DNA of 64,000 nucleotides from Siphonodentalium dalli (taxonomy: Eukaryota > Mollusca > Scaphopoda > Gadilida > Siphonodentaliidae): positions 46,691,797 to 46,755,796 of the forward strand of contig CP136061.1 of the NCBI GenBank assembly GCA_032622095.1, read 5' to 3'. Within the stretch, counting starts at the first letter, position 1, and every line of letters begins with the position of its first letter. Of this stretch, positions 10,301 through 25,300 are shown piece by piece. The position numbers and the translations under genes were made by a program. The notes below the pieces were generated by a model that had not been told where the DNA came from, made no database searches, and saw only the letters and a program-made list of their open reading frames with translations.

Positions 10301-13300
10301 TATCTCGACTTTCGGGATTCACTCCTGGGAGGTATTCTATCTCCGACTGTATTCTTCTATTGTAGCAGTGTTGGTAACTCAGGCCAAAAAAATAAAGACC
10401 TGTGTTTCTGGAGACCCACCTGTCCATATACCGGAGCCCCCAACTATTTTCGTTTTATTGATGTTGAAAAATTAGTATGCGTCCCATTTTATTTTCCATA
10501 TAAACTGATTCATTTCCATGTAAAACAGACATACTGCATGTAGTGTTAAACTGGAAATTATACCACACTTCAATTAGGTCACAGTTGAATCAAACTTCCG
10601 GTCGTGTTTGTGTTGTCGGGCAACTTAAAAATGTTCCCTGGTAGTATTTTAAATAGAGAAGACTGATGAACACTCAGTATATGATGGAAGTAACTTTAAG
10701 TTTTGCGCATGCACTATATTGTTCTTGCATTCTGTGGTAAATATACCAGTAGATAGACTTTGTTCTTAACTTTTTACACCAATCATAAATATCGCGTGAA
10801 TAGTTTGTTATTGTCAAGTTCATATGCTTCATTATGTAAACAAAAGCCAAAAACGTTACAGAACCTGGCTTTTGTATACATAACAAAGCATACAAACTTG
10901 ACAATAACATAGTATTTAAATGATATTTATGATTGGCATATTAACCCTTTACCCAACAAACCGGCCAAAACCGGCCAAATAAAGCTTCAACAGCCTAAAA
11001 TATCTTCGGTCTGTCTCAATAGAACCATACAAATATGGATATCATTGGAACCGGCTCCTTGACCACATTGTGATAGTTACAGTTATGCCCTGTGCCAATG
11101 CATTCTCTTATATATGCGAGTCGACCATAGGTCGCCTCGCATGTATAAGAGAATGCATTGGCCTAAAAAAAAAACTTTTTTTAACACTTTTTACCATTTT
11201 TTCTTACATTCTTTAACAATTTTATAATTTTTAATGTGTTAAGCCAATGCATTCTCTTATATATGCGAGGCGACCTATGGTCGACTCGCATATATACAGG
11301 GCCCTTCTGTTGGGTAAAGGGTTAAACAACAAAATATGTCTATATTTTAATATTCTTTCAGGTTATGGCAGTTTTAACGCATGTGACTATTTTAACAGCA
11401 TAGTAGCATACCCACCGCAAAGGCCATTCGTACCTTTAATAAAACAATAAATTACACTACTTAGTTTTATTATTTTATAATCCATTCCAAACAAGGAGAA
11501 GCAGTGTGGGGGGTATTCATATAAATTTGGAGCAAAGTTGAAAATAAAATGAAAATATAAATAAAATTAAAAGAAACACGCACCCCCTCCTCTCCCTTAG
11601 CCTCTGTTTTTTTCTGGCATTTCACCAGAAAGATAGTTATATCCTTTTTTGGCCTAACTATGAAATTATGTGTGAATGGGTGTAACTGTCCTCCTTATTA
11701 TGGGATCTTCAATAAATACATATTAAATTGAGAGTTTTAATTTTCTTTCAGAAGGGCAAAAACAGCAACTGGTCAGTGCTTCCAGAAAGACAAGCCAAGG
11801 TTACCCAACTTCTGCGTGCTATAGAGTATGTCGAGACCGGCGATGGAGGAAGTGAAGTCGCTCGTTACTGCATTTGTCGATCTACAGACTGTACAAGCTT
11901 TATGATGTATGTACAATGTACCATACTCATAATCTTCCACTTACAAATTGTTAATCACTAATTACATCATTTCCCAAGGAAGCTTTCACCTGTTAAATGG
12001 ACCAGTATAGAGGTTTTAAATTTGGATTTTGAAGAAGTTACTTCTCCCTATTTGATTATTAAGGAGAAGTGGATGTCCAGGGACCTGCCGAGAGGGTGAT
12101 AAAGGCGACTTATTTACCATATTCTGGATAATTTTTCCGAATTTTGATCCAATCTGAAAGCATGTTCACACCTGAGTCTGATTGCTGTAGCATAAATATT
12201 TTAAAGGTCTCGCTACCAGGGAAGTTTAAAGCTGCTAATTTGCATGTAAATTTATTTTACTGATGAAGGTTTCGCATTCAGGTTTCTACGATAATTTTTC
12301 AAAAAAGTCAAAACTCTTAACATTGAAATATCATAAATCATTCATCATCAAGAACATGGAAAAATACACTTTGTTCTTATTTTTATTAACAGATTTCCCT
12401 GCAAAATAAGAATTGAGTAAATTTTACTTTCATCTTGGTGAAGATGGTTTTACAGACATTTATTATTTTTCAAATCTTTCCCCAATTCGAAAGCCTTTAC
12501 ATCCCTTAAAATGTATTAAAGTGGTAACATTTTAACCCTTTCTTTCTACAGTGGTTGTGATAACTGCAATGAGTGGTACCATGGAGCTTGTATTGGAATT
12601 ACGCCAGATGAATCATCTAAAATCAAGAGGTTCTACTGTCAGGTTTGTCGATGTAAGTATCGTGAACAGATATTAATATTTGTTTTTAGCAGTCACCCAT
12701 GTCTGTCATCTCTGAGATGCACCTCCAAAGGTGATAACATTTTAATATGCAGCCCTCTTAATTCAGATTGTTTGGTTTCGGCAATCTGCTACAGCAATCC
12801 TTTGCCATGGCCCAGTTTGCTTCGGCAATTTTTAATGGCTTCGGCATTGCTGATTGTCGTAGCCAATTATGAGGGCTGAATATGTCACTTTAAGTTATAC
12901 GGTAAGTCGAACCAATTTTGAGACAGCCAAAAAATAATTTCAGTCAGTTGGTTCAGAGGTAGTCGGGTAGCTGCAAACAAATCATAACCTTAATATAAAC
13001 TTAGGGGGGAAATATTTTATGAAGTATCTCAAAGTGTGCTCAATGTCACATACCTGGCTTTGCCATTGTTCAGTTTACTATACTATGGAACTACATACCA
13101 AGGCTCGTCATTGTATTTATATCTAACAATAATTTTCTTTTCTTAGCCAAGAATTCTAGTCTAGAGGTAAAATATAAGAAAAAGAAAGAGAAGAAGTTAA
13201 ACAGAAGTGATTCGAGTGACAATGATAGGGCAAAATACAAAGAAAAGGTATTCATCATTCAAATAACAATTATTTTATTGCAGATGGAAAATGGACAAGA

Positions 13301-16300
13301 TTCATTACTGGTACTGTAGTACAGTAATGCCCTAATTAATCGACTCCATAACCACAGCAGAATTATGGGTAATTTTTCAGGATTTAGTCGGAAATACTAG
13401 TATGGCTTGTTGTCATTCATCGGAAAGCTCTCGGTGAGAGCTTTCCTATGAATGGCAACAAGCCATATTTCCGACTAAATCCTGAAAAATTACCCATAAT
13501 TCTGCTGTGGTTATGGAGTCGATTAATTAGAGCATTGCTGTACATTATTTTCTACTGACCTTCAATGGACTACAAAGGATAGTGGCCAAATTCATTTTGT
13601 GTATGAATTGTATTTATGACTTGGGCTTTTCTTGATCTGTTTGGTCTAGGGTTTTTCATCTTCTATATGTGGAGAAAATACAGCCCAGAGGGTCAATTTA
13701 CAAGTCACCCCTCTGCTTGTAGAAAACATCAACCCCAGTGTCTGCGAAGCTATCCATGTCAATTGAATCGGTTGCCATTCTGGCAAAGGATGCCATACTA
13801 GCAAAGGAAAGCAGCTGTAATGTTATTAAATCCAAAGCTGAGACTTCTGTACGTATTGAACAAGTTGCCTTATTAAGTTAACAATGCATGAGTTTTTTTT
13901 CTAACAAGTTGAAAATGGCCTAATGATATATTACGGTAAGTAAAAAGATTTATTAAATATTCTTGTTCCATGCACATTGTGTTTCTGCACTCCACACCAA
14001 TCCTTACCTATTCAAATCCATTCTGATTAAAAAGAGATGCCTTGATATTTAATAAAACAGTAATATTTGTTTTACAGATGAGAAGTACCCACAATTATAA
14101 GAAGTCAACACGTCGATGTGGGGAGTGCAGCGCCTGTCAGAGGACATCCGACTGTAGCCGATGCGACTTCTGCAAGGTACAATTCCATGTTCTTATATAA
14201 CTTTATGAATTATACCCTTCAATTGTTCAAAGTGAAACTTCACTGGGGTGTTCATTACTGTTCAAATGCTGGCATCGGCTCAATGCGTCTTGGAAGTTAA
14301 GGAATGGATGTTTCTTAACAAACTTAAGTTAAATGACGACAAGACTGAAATGATAGTCATAGGAACCACGAAACAACTAAATAAAATAAACTCTCCTCTT
14401 GTTATAAAAATCAATTCTAATTCAATTTCTGCAAGTGAATGTATTCGCAACCTTGGAGCCATCTTCGATGCCAATATGACCATGGAGTCGCATGTTAATA
14501 GTGTATGTCGGACTTGCAACTACCACTTGAGAAATATAGGAAGAATAAGGAAATACTTGACTCTATCGGCGACTAAATCAGTTGTCCAATCCTTGGTCAG
14601 CAGTAAGCTGGACTTCATGAATGCGTGCTTATTTGGCATCACTGGCACGCTAATGAATAAGTTACAGAAAGTTCAGAAGACTGCTGCCAGGATTGTGGCC
14701 CGGGTGCACAGGAGGACTGATATGAGTCCAGTGCTGCGGGATCTTCACTGGCTTCCTGTGCCGTACAGGATTGAATTTAAAATTTTGTTGTTAACATTCC
14801 GAGCGGTCGAAGGAACGGCACCATATTATATAAAGGAACTAGTTAATCTAAGGCAACCATCTGGTTCGATGCAGAAGAGATCAGACAGTAAACGACTTCT
14901 TATACTTCCTAAGTCCAGCCATCGCACGTTAGGGGATAGAGCTTTCTGTGTTGCCGCTCCTACCTTGTGGAACAATCTTCCCGACGATCTCAGACATATT
15001 AGTGATGTTTTAGAATTCCGAAAACTTTTAAAAACTCACCTTTTTTAAATTGCATATGGAGTCAACTGACTTAATCTTACCGTTAATGGATGTTTATGAT
15101 TTTTATTTCTCAAACTGACTTTTAACTACAGATGTATTTTGAGAATCTTTTTTATTTTTTTTAGGATTCGCGTATCTCTTTGATTCAGTCATTTTAACCC
15201 TCACGTATTTCTTATCCAATCTGTTTTATTGTATATATACTTTTATCGATTCTTTTATGTAACAGCGCCTGCGAACACAATTCTGTTGTGGGTTAGGCGC
15301 TATACAAATGTAAATAATAATAATAATAATAATAATGTATGTTTTTTTTTCAAAATTTTATATCAAACTTGGCAGCTCCAAACATCATTTTATATTAATT
15401 ATATATGTAGTGTTTCTCATTGGTGGCATAATTCTCACTTGTTCATCAATGATTTCTTTGGAATGAACGAAGAACTAGTCAATGTGACAACTGCGAGGTA
15501 TAATATTATTTTAATACTTTATATCTTTGTGAGCCATGAAGAACTATTAATGGATATAATTTTGTCTGTTACTTTATATTTTGTGAGCCTTGAATTAGAT
15601 AAATTTCAGCTGTTACCTTGTGAGCCTTGCTTTGGAGAGCTATATTCCAATATCCATTGCACAGGTATTTGGCCAAAAATTTATTTTTTTTAAACAATAT
15701 ATATAAAGGTAAATATCAAGGCTGATAGTGAAAATAGGAGGTCAAAAATCATCCTCACAAAAGCAACATTTTTTATCAAATTGATCTGGAATTCTAGCAT
15801 TATGTGCCCAAGTAATCATATTTTTGGTTAAAGTTTAACTTTCCGTCGTACTTTAAACAAGTGAGCATAGAAAATCATTCGAAGTTGTCAATGAAATTTA
15901 TTTTTTGGTACCCGAAATGTCCGTCCAATGAAAAATCAAAAAATCAAATAATCCAACCCCTAAATCACCGAAATCTATACTATTATCATCAAACTAAATA
16001 GCCCTATTGTCAAACAGACGTTGTTTCATGAAGTACAGCTAATTTGGGGGTGGTACTCAACATACATCGAGTTTAATAACGATTTATGTCCTTTTTTTCC
16101 GTCCGTTTTACAGAGTTCTTTTCGCGGGAGGCCATTTTGAAAAAATTGAAAGCGAAACTAACTTGAACTTAAATTAATTTTAATAGCTCTCTTTTAATTG
16201 ATATCCGGCATTCTTAATGACAAAAATCATGCGGTGGATATATAGTACCCATTAGATAAGGAATTAGATAAAACATTTTTTTTTATCGATGTAAAATTTC

Positions 16301-19300
16301 TCGAGTTTGTTTCGCACTTTCAAAATGGCCTCCCGCGAAAATAAATCTGTAAAACTGACGGGAAAAAAAGACAAAAATCGTTATTAAACTCGATGTATGT
16401 TGAGTGCCACACCCAAATTAGCTGTCCTTCGTGAAACAACGTCTGTTTGACAATAGGGCTATTTAGTTTGATTTTTAGGGTATAGATTTCGGTGTTTTAT
16501 GGGTTGAATTGTTTGATTTTTTTATTTTTCAATAAATTTGATTTATCAACTTTAAATGTTTTTCTATGTTCAATCTCAAATACGACGGCGAACCAAACTT
16601 TTTTGAAAACTATGATTATTTGGTCACATAGTGCTGCAATTACAGATCAATAAAAAATAAAATGTTGCTTTTGTAGAGAAAAATGCTGACCTCTATCAAA
16701 AATGAGATAGATACCTTTCTGAGATTTTTATTAAATTAAAAAAAAAAAATTGTGCCTAATACCTGTGATCCATTGTACACACATAGTATGTAACTGATTA
16801 GCGTGATCACTTTTAACCATGTTTAGTTTAAATTCTGTCTTACACAATATGATTATAATTTCTATCTTGCAGGATATGAGGAAATTTGGAGGAGAAAATA
16901 AAATCAGACAGAAATGTCGTTTAAGACAGTGTCAGAACTTTGTAAGTGTTTATATAGAATGCATAATTTTCAAAGAATTCAAACTTTCATCTATATATAT
17001 AAGAGTAGCATCTGTCTGTCTGTCTGTCTGTTCGGATTTTTCTCCCAGACCCCTAGACCAATTTCAACTAAATTTGGCAGAAGCTATAACGGCGTTAGTT
17101 TTTCAAAATTTTGATTAAAAAAAATTTAATAACAAAAAAAGGATGTTAATTTGAGCAAGGAGCTCAATCAATTCATATTTATTATTTTATACCCACGCAA
17201 CTATTTCAAATTTGTTATTTAAAGAGATAATCCATCTTTAACTGATAATTTAGTGTCTTTATAAGATCAATTCTCTTTCATCTAAATGTTTTAATTTTCA
17301 GGGCTTACTACTAACTGGTGAGAAGATGGAACGGATAAAGAAAACCAAATCCGACACAAGCTATCTCGAGTAAGTTAGTCACTCATGAAATATGGTCATT
17401 GATGTACGGTAAGCGAAAAAGTTGACAGTGCATTGAAACAATCTGGACCAGTATGTCACTTCATGTTGAAAAGACAATTCTCTGGCATAGAGGAAAGACT
17501 TGGCATAAAAGTCCATATTGCTTTAGGCCATGCAAATTTAATTTCCTGTTTCTGAGGCCCGCATGCATGGTCCCGAAACCCACCCCCACGTGTTAATGCA
17601 GGAGAACAAATTTAATTGGCATGAAATAATTACAGTACATTTTTATACAAACAAGTGCGGATGTGAAATTGAACACACCCGCTCCCAGTTTAGATTTCCG
17701 ATCCATTTCTGTTATTTGGTTACTGGTTACTGTTTACGCAGAATGGTGTCTGCCATTTCGGTTAAAATAGTACAAAATGTTACTGCATAACTGTATTTCT
17801 TGATTGGGTCATCTTAGATTAATTTAATTTGAACAGAGCCCATCAACAAACTGTTCCCTGACATATGTGGCGGACATATTGGCCATGGCCCATGGTCATC
17901 TTGGATTTCACATTTGAATTCATCGGCACAACCTGCAGCCCACCACATTTATTAGAGAATTGTTTTGAAATTTTACAGGATTGTTTAGGATCACCTCTAG
18001 AGCTATTAAATGTTAACGATTTTCGATGAAAGACCTGGCCGCCAGCAGTCATCTTGGATTTTACTTTTTGTATGACTAAATACTTTTGCATACTCTTCAG
18101 CCAACATTTTCCATCCAATTGATGCCAAACTCTTCAGGATGACCTCTGGTATTACTTCAACATTTCAACTTTCTGCATTCCTTGTCGCTCTATTGACTGT
18201 TATATATGACGACATCCCCTCTCCATGTTGAGCTACAGTGTCATTTTCATTTTTGTAGTGATTCAGGAGATGATGAGAATGCTGCGTCACCCGCTCGGAA
18301 GGTAAGGATTTTCAGTGTATACTTTTGATAATAATTTGTTTTTGGCTGGGCTGATCACAAGCATCAGGGATGCTTAACTGTCACTTTAAGATGTCCATTT
18401 ATAAATAGCTTACTCTTGGGGTCCAAATAAGAATACGGTGCAGAATAATAGTACATGGTGGACAATTCTGCTAAATCCAATAAGAGTACGGGGCGGAACA
18501 AGAGTACAGGGTGGCAATTTACAACATGGAAGCAAGTCTATCTGAAATGCTAAAGGTTAACCATATATATTTCTCATATTGTGTACTGTTTGTTGTCATA
18601 GGAATTACCGAACAGACTTCCAGCAACATGTTTGTACTATCTTTTCCTGATCTGATTAAAGGCTCCAGCAATTCTGATAGGCATATAGTATAAATTTCTT
18701 GAAAATCCTGCTTAAAATAAACATACGGACCCAAATAAGCACCATACAGGGCGGCAACTTTTCCAAAAATTAATTAGCATACAGGTATGCTTATTTGGAT
18801 CCCAAGAGTATACTAGCAGAAATACCTTGATGGTGCCACTTTAGAAACTTTGAACCACACCATTAGGTAAAAAAAAATCATTTTAGTCACAGACACTGCC
18901 ACATTGAAATAAATGGCCCGCATTGGATTTTTTATTTTTATTTTTTATATTATGACCAAAAGAAGTATTTAAAAAAACAATTATGGATTGACTTTCATGT
19001 ATAGACATAGTGACATAGAACATAGTTGATGACTACATTGATGAAAATGATTAGCTGATCATCATAGTCTGGTGTACTTATTGTATCTCCAGAACAATTG
19101 AAAGGCTCTAGATGAAATAATGGAGAGGTGTCAATTTATAGACAACAATAACAATTGTGAATAGACCGGGGCATTATAACATTATAGGCAGTGTTCACAC
19201 TGGCCCAAAATTTTCTTGAGCCACCACCTTAGCCACTTGTGATTTTTTTTGAGCCACTTTTCATTTACTTGAGCCACATTTTGTTAACCCATATTTTGTG

Positions 19301-22300
19301 GAGCCACTTTGATTTAAACATATTCAAGGAACAACACAAGCTAAGTAAATCAAATATTTATTATAATATAATATAACAGGTTCTGGTATGTACAATAACA
19401 ACAATGAGAACAATATTAATAATCACACATTGAAAATTCTGCGGGATTTAACATCTGACCATTTATTAAATGATTTGCCAAAATTAAAATCTAACATTGG
19501 AGGGCCTTCAATTGCTATTTTCATTAACAAGTTCAAATGTGGCACTGAAAGTCGGTTTCGTCGTTTATCTTTAATCAAGTTTTGGTAGGAGAAGGCCCTC
19601 TCACATTCCACAGTCGACACTGGTATACAATATAGTCTTTCTGCTAAGTCATAAATTATGGGATAAGCGTCCTTTCTTTGGAGAACAAACTGGACAAGAT
19701 CATCGATGTCGTTCATATCTTTCTTCCCCTTACACACACTTCGAAATGTTTCTATACTTGATGTAAGGTCTTCCAGTGTAATATCCTCGTCTGTCCGTTG
19801 TTTGAATGTCAGTAGTTTTGGAATTATATTTGCTAGCTGCCTAGGTTTTGATGCAGGATCGAAAATTGTCGTCAAACCAGTCAACACTTCAGCGTCCTCA
19901 TTGTCAGTGAACCTGCTTTTCAGATTTTCAACCAATGCTGCAGAAAACTTTCGGCAAGCTGATTGTGCGTCTTTACGAACTTTCTCTCCGTCCTTTATGT
20001 CGCTACACCACACAGTTTGTCCTTATTCAGCCCTAAACTGTCAAGAACGGAATGAATTGCTGTCGTAATATTTTCCGCATTTGCACTATCCTTGAGCTCT
20101 TTAACACTGAGCAGAACACTCTTTGGGTTGTAACGTCCCTCAGATCGAATTAAGTAACGTCCGTGAATGACTACATTTTGCGAGGTTGAAATGTCAGTAG
20201 ATTCATCCAGCATAATGCTGAAACACGAACTTTGATTAATTTCCTCGATTATTGAATCATCGATAACAGCAACAATTGCTTCTTGGAACTCATTTACACT
20301 CCGATTGTGGCTGTATGTCGTGTGTTTATCCACCCGAAGAGTTGATAGTTCGATGTTTCCTTGTTCTATGCACAGTGCATTTATTCCTTCAAACAGACTG
20401 TTGGACAAGTGGTTTTTCGCCATGAAGTAAACATTTTTCATGGCGGCAGTGATAGATTTTTCCGCCCTGGACAATACAACTTTCTGCGCGTCTTTCATTG
20501 ATTTACCGTCTCTAATTATTCGCATGGCAGCACTGTGAGAATTATTTCCTGAAATAAATTAATTTATATTATTAGACATTTGTAATATATAAATTTAATT
20601 TAATTATAAACAAATATCGATATATTCATAAGATTCGTGATATTTGCCACGAAGATTAACGAATTTGACCGGAGATTCACGAGTGTAAAAACATTTATTT
20701 GTAGATAGAGTTGCTTCCCATTGTACGCTTCATGATAATTATGCACTCAGTTCTTCACTCGTCTTGATGTGAATGAATAAATATGCCTACCTTTGGAATT
20801 TTCATGTTTCTGTATGGAATCTTTCTTCAAGATATTACAGCCAGATGTAAACATATTGATAACATCCGCAGCCCGGCATGTTGTACAGAACATTACACGT
20901 TTGTCTTCATCGTAAGACAACCACTGGCGATTTAACTTCCATTCTTCTCTAAAGAAGCGTTTCTTCAAATCCTTTTGTGGCGTTCTCGTGGCATTGTGAA
21001 CGATAATATTGTTCATTTGATTTTTGAACGATGTTGCATCACCCGAATTTGTCGAATCAACTACTTTAGCGCATACTACAGTTTTATCAGGAGTCCGTTC
21101 TATAGATGGCTTTCCAAAGAAATCGGTCACTTTTTTCATTTTAGTAGACGGTTCCGCACTATCTCCGAAATCTAACTTTCGTTTACGATTCATGTTTAGG
21201 ATTTGAATGTTGAAGCTTTGGTCATTTGTGTTGGTACTTATGTAAAATGCGCTATCAAAACACAATGAACTAACGAGTATTACAAGCGGATGTTACTGTT
21301 AATGAGAAACACATGGCCTTTGTTTCACTAATGTCTTCTTATCGAGTAGAAATAAGAAACCATTCAGTGTACGCGATACAATTACATCCAGTCGCTGTGA
21401 CATAAGCCGAGAATAAATAGCGAGTGCTTTCATTCAGACTGCCTCGCGGCGGGATAGTGTTGTCTGATTGTTGAACTCAATCTGTCCGACGGCATTCATT
21501 TTAAGAGCCAAACACCTAATTTCTTTGAGCCACTTTCTTTAGCCACTAGCACATTTTCTTGAGCCACTTTTGTTTTTCTTTCGCAATTTGCGACATTTGC
21601 TCACGACAGCGTGAACACTGATTATAGGTAATCCCTATGTCATATACTTGTAGCACAATTTAATGTTTATATCAGATTAAATCAGGGGGGAGTCGAAAAA
21701 AATTTGCAGGCACGTATGCTGATTTTTGACATTCGACTCTTGTTGGGACCCACCCACCCCCACGTCCAAATTATTTTCCATTTTCGGCAGTTTTTTCCAA
21801 CCATTTTTGGATACCCACCCCCCCTTCTAACACTAAAACAGAAATTTGCGGGGGGAAATTCACTGTAAACAGCTGTATATGAATTTCTGTGCATACTATT
21901 AGTCATGGATGTTAACATTGACATGTAAATAGGAACAAGTCATTTTGGGGTCATTCGGTCAAAAAAAACATGGCTGCCAGCAGCCATCTTGGATTTCAAA
22001 ATTCAATCCATTAGCATGGGCTACAGGCTATACTGTTTGTCTGATCATCATGAAATTTGTCGTTTATGTTAATATTGACATATAGATGTGTTTTAAGCCA
22101 AACTCATTGCAAAAACAGTCAAAAAGACTTGCAGGAAAAATATTTTTGAGTTGCGGAAAAAACTGATTGTTGGTCCTATCGTTCCCCCACCCACCCCGGC
22201 ATACGTGCCCGGAAAAAACTTTTTTTTCCACCCCCTGATTAAATGAGTATATATGCATAACAAAGTTCCCTCTACATTCTCTGACTATTACTAGACAAGG

Positions 22301-25300
22301 GATTCTATTATAATCCATGCTTGCGATGTGCACAAAAAAATAAAAAATAAAGTCCTCCTTCCCTCATTGATTCAGAAAAAACAAATGTCTGAGACTCAAA
22401 TAAATTCTTATTTTTTCACCTTAGGGATATAAAAACACAACTATGGAAAATTTATGACTAATAACTTTGTTGATATCGTGCTGAAAACATTCTTTTTATC
22501 TTATCATTTTCAATTCTTCATGCAAAAATGAATCGTGAGAAAAAAAGGACCTAATTTTTCCCACAAAATGATATTTCTATAACTTTAATAAGTATTTGAA
22601 GCTTCTAAAATTCACTTAAAATCTGTTTCACATATTTATGGACCAATTTTGATCTCCGGAACTGGGCAGATCTGGGCAGGTATGTGACTCTAGCGAGAAT
22701 TAGAGTATAGTCTGAGGCTACAAAATGTATTTGTTTTATTTGTTATGCAGAAAAGAGGCAGAAAACCAAGCACAACTGAGTCTCCAAAAAAGAAGAAAGA
22801 AAAGAAGAAAGAAGAAAAAAGGCATTATAAGAAATCTGAGGTGAGGTTATAAAATAGCACACATTTCATGAAAATCATAACACAACAGTTTATAAAGCCA
22901 GTGTCTTTCTATTTTATTTTTTACTTCTGATGATGATTACTGGAATTTTTGTTTATTCCAATTTAGATCTCCTTGTTATCTCTGGATGTTTGGATGGAAC
23001 TGTTTCAGAATCTGGTAAAACTAAACCTCATTTTGTTCCTCACCAACTCACCAATGGTTGGGGGAAGGAACCACTTCTTGAACACGTTATTTAAGATCTT
23101 GGAAAAAATATGTTGAAATGTTTTACAAATTGCCTTGAATTTCAATAGATCTGAATAGGGTGCGGTGCGCCATGTCACAGGATAACATCTCATAGCAACG
23201 ACTTAGTATCTTGGATCGTGGCAATGCGATAAATTTTTGGGGCCTTTCATTAACTACATCCCAGGGTCCTGCGAATTGGAGATTTTGATCGAATCGAATA
23301 TCGAATTGAATTGAAGAATTCGAATCGAATATCGAATCGAATTATACATGTGTGTTGCATTCTCAATTATGCATGTTTTGCCAACGATTAGATGATGTTT
23401 GAAATGTTCAATGAACTTCCATGAAGTTCCATCATAACTTATGTGGCGATCAACCGTCGATCGCGATACTATTAACTTCAATTGATTATTGTCGAGAAGA
23501 AAAAAAACAGATAAAAACGTCCATGCGGACGTCACGACGATTAATATATAACCGGCCTATCGGAACTAAAATCACGCAAAGTTTGTACAGTTTGCATGTA
23601 CATGCAAAATTGCAAATGGGCATTCGGAAACACCCGTTGTTGTAAACTTGAAGATGCAACAACAGTCGCAGGGTAGCCTGTTTATGTAGTACTGGGTGCT
23701 TCTGGAACTGATGATTCCATAGATGGGTTGTTGTCCCAGATGCTTGCGATTTATACACCATGTTGTATTCGTCACACGTGTAAGTTCTTGCACTGCCTGA
23801 GAAGCTTATCATGTTTAAAATAAAAATGAATAACGGACGACTTATTGTCAAGTGCCAAAGGAACGCTCCGAAACTGACAGTCAACTTCAAAAGAAAACTC
23901 CACCAACATGCACTTTTCGACCCCTGAAACACGTGAAGTTTACATCATCAACGATGTCACATACAAATAACGCGGAACCTGGGATAGACAGTCGGCGGAT
24001 AACGCTAGCAGTTGCTCAGTCTCATTGTTATTATAATTTACGTGCGTTGTCGGTCCAACGGCGATTTCAGAGATTTTGGCAACCATGTTCAAAGCTAGAA
24101 TTCAGACGTATTTAGTGGTCCTAATCTGGTGGCTAATTACTGGCCATAAATATATTTAATAGCATGCGTACATTCGTGATGTACAATAAGAATTATAAAG
24201 CACACATATTCATAATTTTAGGGAATTAAATGGCACAGAAACAGCTAAGATCGACGTGTGTACGTGTTCGTAAGCAGCTAATAATTTCATCCATATATAT
24301 TCGAAATTTCGAGTTGGAAATTTCGACTCGAATTTGACTTTCGAATCGAATCTCGAATCGAATATCGAATATTCGCAGGACCCTACTACATCCTTATAAT
24401 CATTTCAGAAAATTAAAGAAACCAAAGCAGAAAAAGCAGCCAAGAGGAGGTATCCAGATTTTGACGAGTTGCCAAAGGAAGAAGAATCGGCCAAACAATG
24501 TCATGGTCCAGGGTGTACTCATCAGGCTCGACTGAGGTCAAAATACTGCTCAGACGAATGTGGACAGGCTTTAGCTAAACGGTAAGGCTGATTTTATAAT
24601 ACTGCTATTCTGGATTTAGTTAAAAAATAAGGCCTATGTCATAATACTGCTATGCCTGCAGTTACAAAATACAGACCTTAATGGTGCCACTTTGGAAACT
24701 TTAAACCACACCATTAGGGGTATAAAAACATAACTATGCTGAATATTTATGATTAACTTTGTTGATATAGCACTGAAAACATGCTTTTTATCTGCCATGC
24801 AATTTTCAATTCTTCATGCAAAAATGAAACGTGAGAAAAATGGACTTATTTTTTCGCCAAAATTATGATTCTATATTTTGATCTCCGGACCTGGGCAGGT
24901 ATATGATATAAGCAAGCCTTGAAATAGTATCTGTCATTTGCAGAATGAGGTCCCCAGAGGGTGAATTTAGCGATGCCATCCCACAGTGGGCTAGCATCAC
25001 CCAAGTCACCCTCTGGTGATCTCATTCTGCTTAGGCCTCATCTTCTGGGAAGTATCTATAGTCTCAAATTAACATTGTTTTAGTTACTTTTTCCCTTCAG
25101 TTGAGTTTCTATATCCCCTAATATGCAGAAGATAAATTGCACAATCAAGGTGACTAATGGTGACTTCAATATGATCTTTAGTCTCCCTAAGAAGAATGAG
25201 GTCCCCGGAAGGTGAAGTTCTCATTCTGCAAATGTCAGACACATTAAATTCAGGCTTGGTAGTTGTCCCTCAGGAAATGTTCAGATAGGGTACAACATAC

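Noticed and set aside
12536-12551. TTAACCCTTTCTTTCTACAG, the CXXC1 exon 3 acceptor, resembles the TTAA MITE end
   Set aside because: Only about 14 bases match and pyrimidine-rich acceptors look like this by chance; no other end is present.
19706-20068. Plus-strand frame of 120 codons
   Set aside because: Antisense shadow of the hAT transposase.
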